Origin: a bacterium 1XD21-13
GTDB taxonomy: Bacteria > Bacillota > Clostridia > Lachnospirales > Lachnospiraceae
Reading direction: 5' to 3'
NCBI GenBank assembly: GCA_009917555.1
Contig: QZDX01000005.1
Span: 1-64,000 of the forward strand
DNA length: 64,000 nt
Position numbers and translations under genes: made by a program. The notes below the pieces were generated by a model, which worked only from the letters and a program-made list of their open reading frames with translations, ran no database searches and was not told the DNA's origin. Below are positions 61,620 through 64,000 of this stretch, piece by piece (position 1 is the first letter of the stretch; each line of letters starts with the position of its first letter).

Positions 61620-62705
61620 ATGTTCTGGAAGATAAGTAAGGAAAATCACGAGGCGGCGCTTCAGAGGATCAGCAGCTATTTACTGTCCGTGTTTGAATTT
61701 GCCGCAAAAAGCGAAAAGAATGTGTTTGAAAAGGAGGAATGGCTTGATTTTTCACCGGAGGATGGAGCCTGGTTTTGGAAGCTTTATGCGAAGAAGGCGG
61801 AAAATGGAGCAAGGATGCGTCAGGCCGTTAATGCGCTTTTTACATTGGAAAGGGCACAGAGGGAGCGGATTTATAAGGCAATTGCGCACGACATGAGATT
61901 TGAAGAGGATTTGTCTTCGCCCTTTGTATTTCAAAGTACGAAGCTTAAGGAGGAAGAACAGAAGCTGCTGAAAGATTTTTTTCTGTACTTCTATGAGGTG
62001 GTTTTGTGTGAGAGTCATTTTCGACTGGGAGATCCGGAAGAGCCTTTTGGAAGAAAAGAACTGGCAGAAGCTTATTTTGAGGGAGAGAATCAGGCGATCG
62101 GACAAGTCTGCCCGGTTTGTCTTCAGAGCATGACCAGTGCCCGGGATGAGGCGGAGGTGGAGCATTATTTTGGAAAAGCATTTGTTCCCTGCCTGGCGCT
62201 GCATCCGGGTAATCTTTATTTTTCCTGTCCGACCTGCAATAAAATCTACAAGGGTGAAAAAAAGCCGTTGTACCGCCAGCACCCCGATATACGCAAGAGC
62301 TTTCTTCCATATGTGGATACCGTGAAGGATAAAGCGCTCCTGGAATTTGTTCATGATAAGGAGAGGGACAAAGTTCAGTTAAAGCCTTTGGACCCGGAGG
62401 AAACGTATATAGAGGAAAAACTGGAGGTGTTTGAAGACCTTTTTCGCTTAGGGGAGCGCTGGCCCAAGTCGCTGCCCCGTTATTATCAAACCCTGCGTGC
62501 GAAATTTAAAGCATTAAGTGAGGATGCTCTCGATCGCCCGGAAGAAATGCAGAAGGAAATGCTAAGGTATTTGAAAATGGAGCAGGCTGATTTGGAAAAC
62601 AGGCCGGAAAATTATCTGGAGGCACAGTATATGAACTGGGTCTGTGGTTCTCAGTGGAAGGCTTTTTATGCGGAAATGACCCAGAAAGAGAGAGGGAGAG
62701 GATAG
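61620..62705 (+). CDS. HNH-type nuclease of a defence operon (PtuB-like)
   Basis: This 361-residue protein has a treble-clef HNH core in its middle: CPVC at residues 164-167, EVEHYFGKAF with Glu181-His182, HPGNLYFSC and CPTCNKIYKG with Cys203/Cys206 and Asn207. The N-terminal ~150 residues and C-terminal ~120 residues are helical and charged. It would cut DNA (or possibly RNA) when licensed by the partner ATPase. GAGGGG is 6 nt before the ATG. It is the last gene of the operon, and a hairpin follows. Confidence 0.82.
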   Translation: MFWKISKENHEAALQRISSYLLSVFEFAAKSEKNVFEKEEWLDFSPEDGAWFWKLYAKKAENGARMRQAVNALFTLERAQRERIYKAIAHDMRFEEDLSSPFVFQSTKLKEEEQKLLKDFFLYFYEVVLCESHFRLGDPEEPFGRKELAEAYFEGENQAIGQVCPVCLQSMTSARDEAEVEHYFGKAFVPCLALHPGNLYFSCPTCNKIYKGEKKPLYRQHPDIRKSFLPYVDTVKDKALLEFVHDKERDKVQLKPLDPEETYIEEKLEVFEDLFRLGERWPKSLPRYYQTLRAKFKALSEDALDRPEEMQKEMLRYLKMEQADLENRPENYLEAQYMNWVCGSQWKAFYAEMTQKERGRG

Positions 62706-62736
62706 AAGGGGCTGTCTTATTTTGCGACAGCCCCTT
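62706..62736 (+). terminator. Terminator hairpin of the defence operon
   Basis: AAGGGGCTGTC (62706-62716) and GACAGCCCCTT (62726-62736) form a perfect 11-bp stem. The following T-run is weak. Confidence 0.7.
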
Positions 62737-62766
62737 GTGGTTATTTGATTTCCGATGTACCGGTAA

Positions 62767-64000
62767 TTACAGTAAGCTCAAAAGCTGCTGTTGGATTTTG
62801 AGGAGCTCCATATCATTTGGCAAAAGAGGAAGCAGTTGCGTGAGTACGGACGTGGCTTCCTGATACTGACCGGCTTGCAGCATGGCGCTTAGGGCTGCTT
62901 TCATCTGTGCAGCCAGTTGTTCAAATTCCGGTCCGGCGGCAGGGGCCGGGCGGTCTATCTCATTTTTTAAGAGCCGCAGAACCTCCCGAACTACCCCTGT
63001 CATTTGAGGATAGATTTTAAGAGCGGTCCGGAATAAGCGAAGAGTATCAGCCAGCTTTCCCTGCTTCCAATCCTCCAGTGCCTCCAAAACAGCCAGGGCC
63101 ATGCGGCAGTCTGCCGGCAGCAGGCTGTAGAAGCGTGCGTCAAACATGGTATCCTGATATAGCTCCTGGTAAAAGCTCTGAATACACTTGGCATATGCTT
63201 CCAGAGTTTCCAATAGCTTCTGCTTCATTGGAAAGCCCCGCATGAGCTCCTTTTCCCACAGAAGCCTTTCCAGCCATAGCCGGTGAAGGGGCCATCCTTG
63301 AAAAAGTTTATGACTTGCCTCCCACAGAATTGAATTTTTTGCATAAGAGATAGTAGTTACAAGCTCTTTCACGCAAAGCTGCCAGGTGTCTAAATCCATG
63401 CGCTCCAGAAGAATAGAAAAATCCTTTTCTTCCAGTAATCCTATTTTCACAAGCTGCTGCTGTAAATAGGGCTGTTCTATTTCCTTCAGGCAGCGGCGGA
63501 ACAGGAAAAGCTGTGAGGCCTCGTCCATCTGCTCTGCCTTGTTTTGACAGAGAAGCCTTTGAAGAAGAAGGTAATGTGAATCGTAAGGCAATTGAAGTAG
63601 TAGGTCTGCCATACAGGGTGCATAGGTTTCCTTCCACTGATCCAGCAGAGGATAATATTGCTGCATCCGGTATTCTTCTTCCCATGGCAGGAGCTTTAGA
63701 AAATAAGCTGCTTTTTGAGGCTGCTCCTGTTCCAATGCGGCTTTGATACAGTTTAAGCGGACAGGATAGAGCCATTCCGGGTTCATTACCTTATCCCGAT
63801 TCATAGTGCCCAGGCGTTGTCTGGTCCAAAGCTCCGGGTGCTTTTCCATATCCTGCAAAAGCTGCTGGAAAGCTGTGCCGTATTCCAGAAGCTCCTTGTA
63901 TTCTTTTGTTTCCGTACAGACTCCTACTAACAGAGAGTAGAGGATTAGGCGTGTGAGCTCAACGGGCTGCTCCTTTTCCAGAATAGAGACAGCTTCCTCC
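62767..64000 (-). CDS. Helical-repeat (TPR-like) protein, 5' end beyond the window
   Basis: The frame stays open from its stop at 62767 to the edge of the window, so at least 410 residues are present and the N-terminus is missing. The visible part is Leu/Glu/Gln-rich and made of repeated helical pairs (ALEQEQPQKAAYFLKLLPWEEE, ALSAMLQAGQYQEATSVLTQ), as in tetratricopeptide repeats. In related organisms such repeats follow a family 2 glycosyltransferase domain, but that domain is not visible here. It is convergent with the HNH gene. Confidence 0.7.
   Translation of the reverse strand, partial: EEAVSILEKEQPVELTRLILYSLLVGVCTETKEYKELLEYGTAFQQLLQDMEKHPELWTRQRLGTMNRDKVMNPEWLYPVRLNCIKAALEQEQPQKAAYFLKLLPWEEEYRMQQYYPLLDQWKETYAPCMADLLLQLPYDSHYLLLQRLLCQNKAEQMDEASQLFLFRRCLKEIEQPYLQQQLVKIGLLEEKDFSILLERMDLDTWQLCVKELVTTISYAKNSILWEASHKLFQGWPLHRLWLERLLWEKELMRGFPMKQKLLETLEAYAKCIQSFYQELYQDTMFDARFYSLLPADCRMALAVLEALEDWKQGKLADTLRLFRTALKIYPQMTGVVREVLRLLKNEIDRPAPAAGPEFEQLAAQMKAALSAMLQAGQYQEATSVLTQLLPLLPNDMELLKIQQQLLSLL

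Overview
The window looks like chromosomal DNA from a low-to-mid GC anaerobic Firmicute, most likely a Lachnospiraceae-type gut Clostridium. The evidence is the gene set and order: a CIRCE-controlled hrcA-grpE-dnaK-dnaJ operon, single-chain pyruvate:ferredoxin oxidoreductase, PPi-dependent phosphofructokinase beside pyruvate phosphate dikinase, anaerobic class III ribonucleotide reductase, rubredoxin, yicC-gmk-rpoZ and era-yqzL-recO. Shine-Dalgarno sites are strong (AGGAGG) and several promoters are near-consensus sigma-A with 17-nt spacers. I saw no rRNA, tRNA, CRISPR array or insertion sequence.

Layout: (1) 1-3.4 kb, a small unknown protein, a PAP2 phosphatase, a flotillin and a MotA-like membrane protein. 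(2) 3.4-12.8 kb, heat-shock block: clpB divergent from hrcA-grpE-dnaK-dnaJ, then two poorly conserved ORFs. (3) 13-21 kb, nifJ, an aldo/keto reductase, a DeoR regulator, rhamnulokinase and a phosphoribosyltransferase-like protein. (4) 21.2-28.9 kb, an IbrA/IbrB-like pair (PP-loop sulfotransfer-type protein plus ParB-fold protein) run by overlapping ATGA junctions into a secreted Asp-rich repeat protein and a two-component system, followed by a membrane protein and an amidase-deacetylase fusion that would act on the cell wall. (5) 28.9-38 kb, yicC-gmk-rpoZ, nagB, ptsI-ptsH and an M16C metallopeptidase. (6) 38-51 kb, an NhaC antiporter, era-yqzL-recO, a lipoprotein, glyS, pfp, ppdK and a chemoreceptor. 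(7) 50.7-56.5 kb, azlCD, nrdDG behind a promoter carrying two NrdR-like boxes, rubredoxin, and an alanyl-tRNA editing gene split by a -1 frameshift at a classical slippery heptamer. (8) 56.6-62.7 kb, a compact defence-like operon: an HsdM-like methylase, an HsdS specificity subunit, an ABC-type ATPase and an HNH protein, with no HsdR. (9) The window ends inside a helical-repeat protein.

The most novel items are the HsdM/HsdS/ATPase/HNH operon, which looks like a type I modification module joined to a Septu (PtuAB)-like effector pair; a family of ~120-bp hairpin elements in front of the clpB, era and glyS ribosome-binding sites whose arms differ in sequence but keep pairing (covariation), with an apparent hairpin-less version before the aldo/keto reductase; the AlaX slippery frameshift; and a set of other structured intergenic elements. 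Central metabolism here is consistent with PPi-linked glycolysis feeding pyruvate to PFOR, with sugar uptake through a PTS whose HPr lacks the regulatory Ser46.
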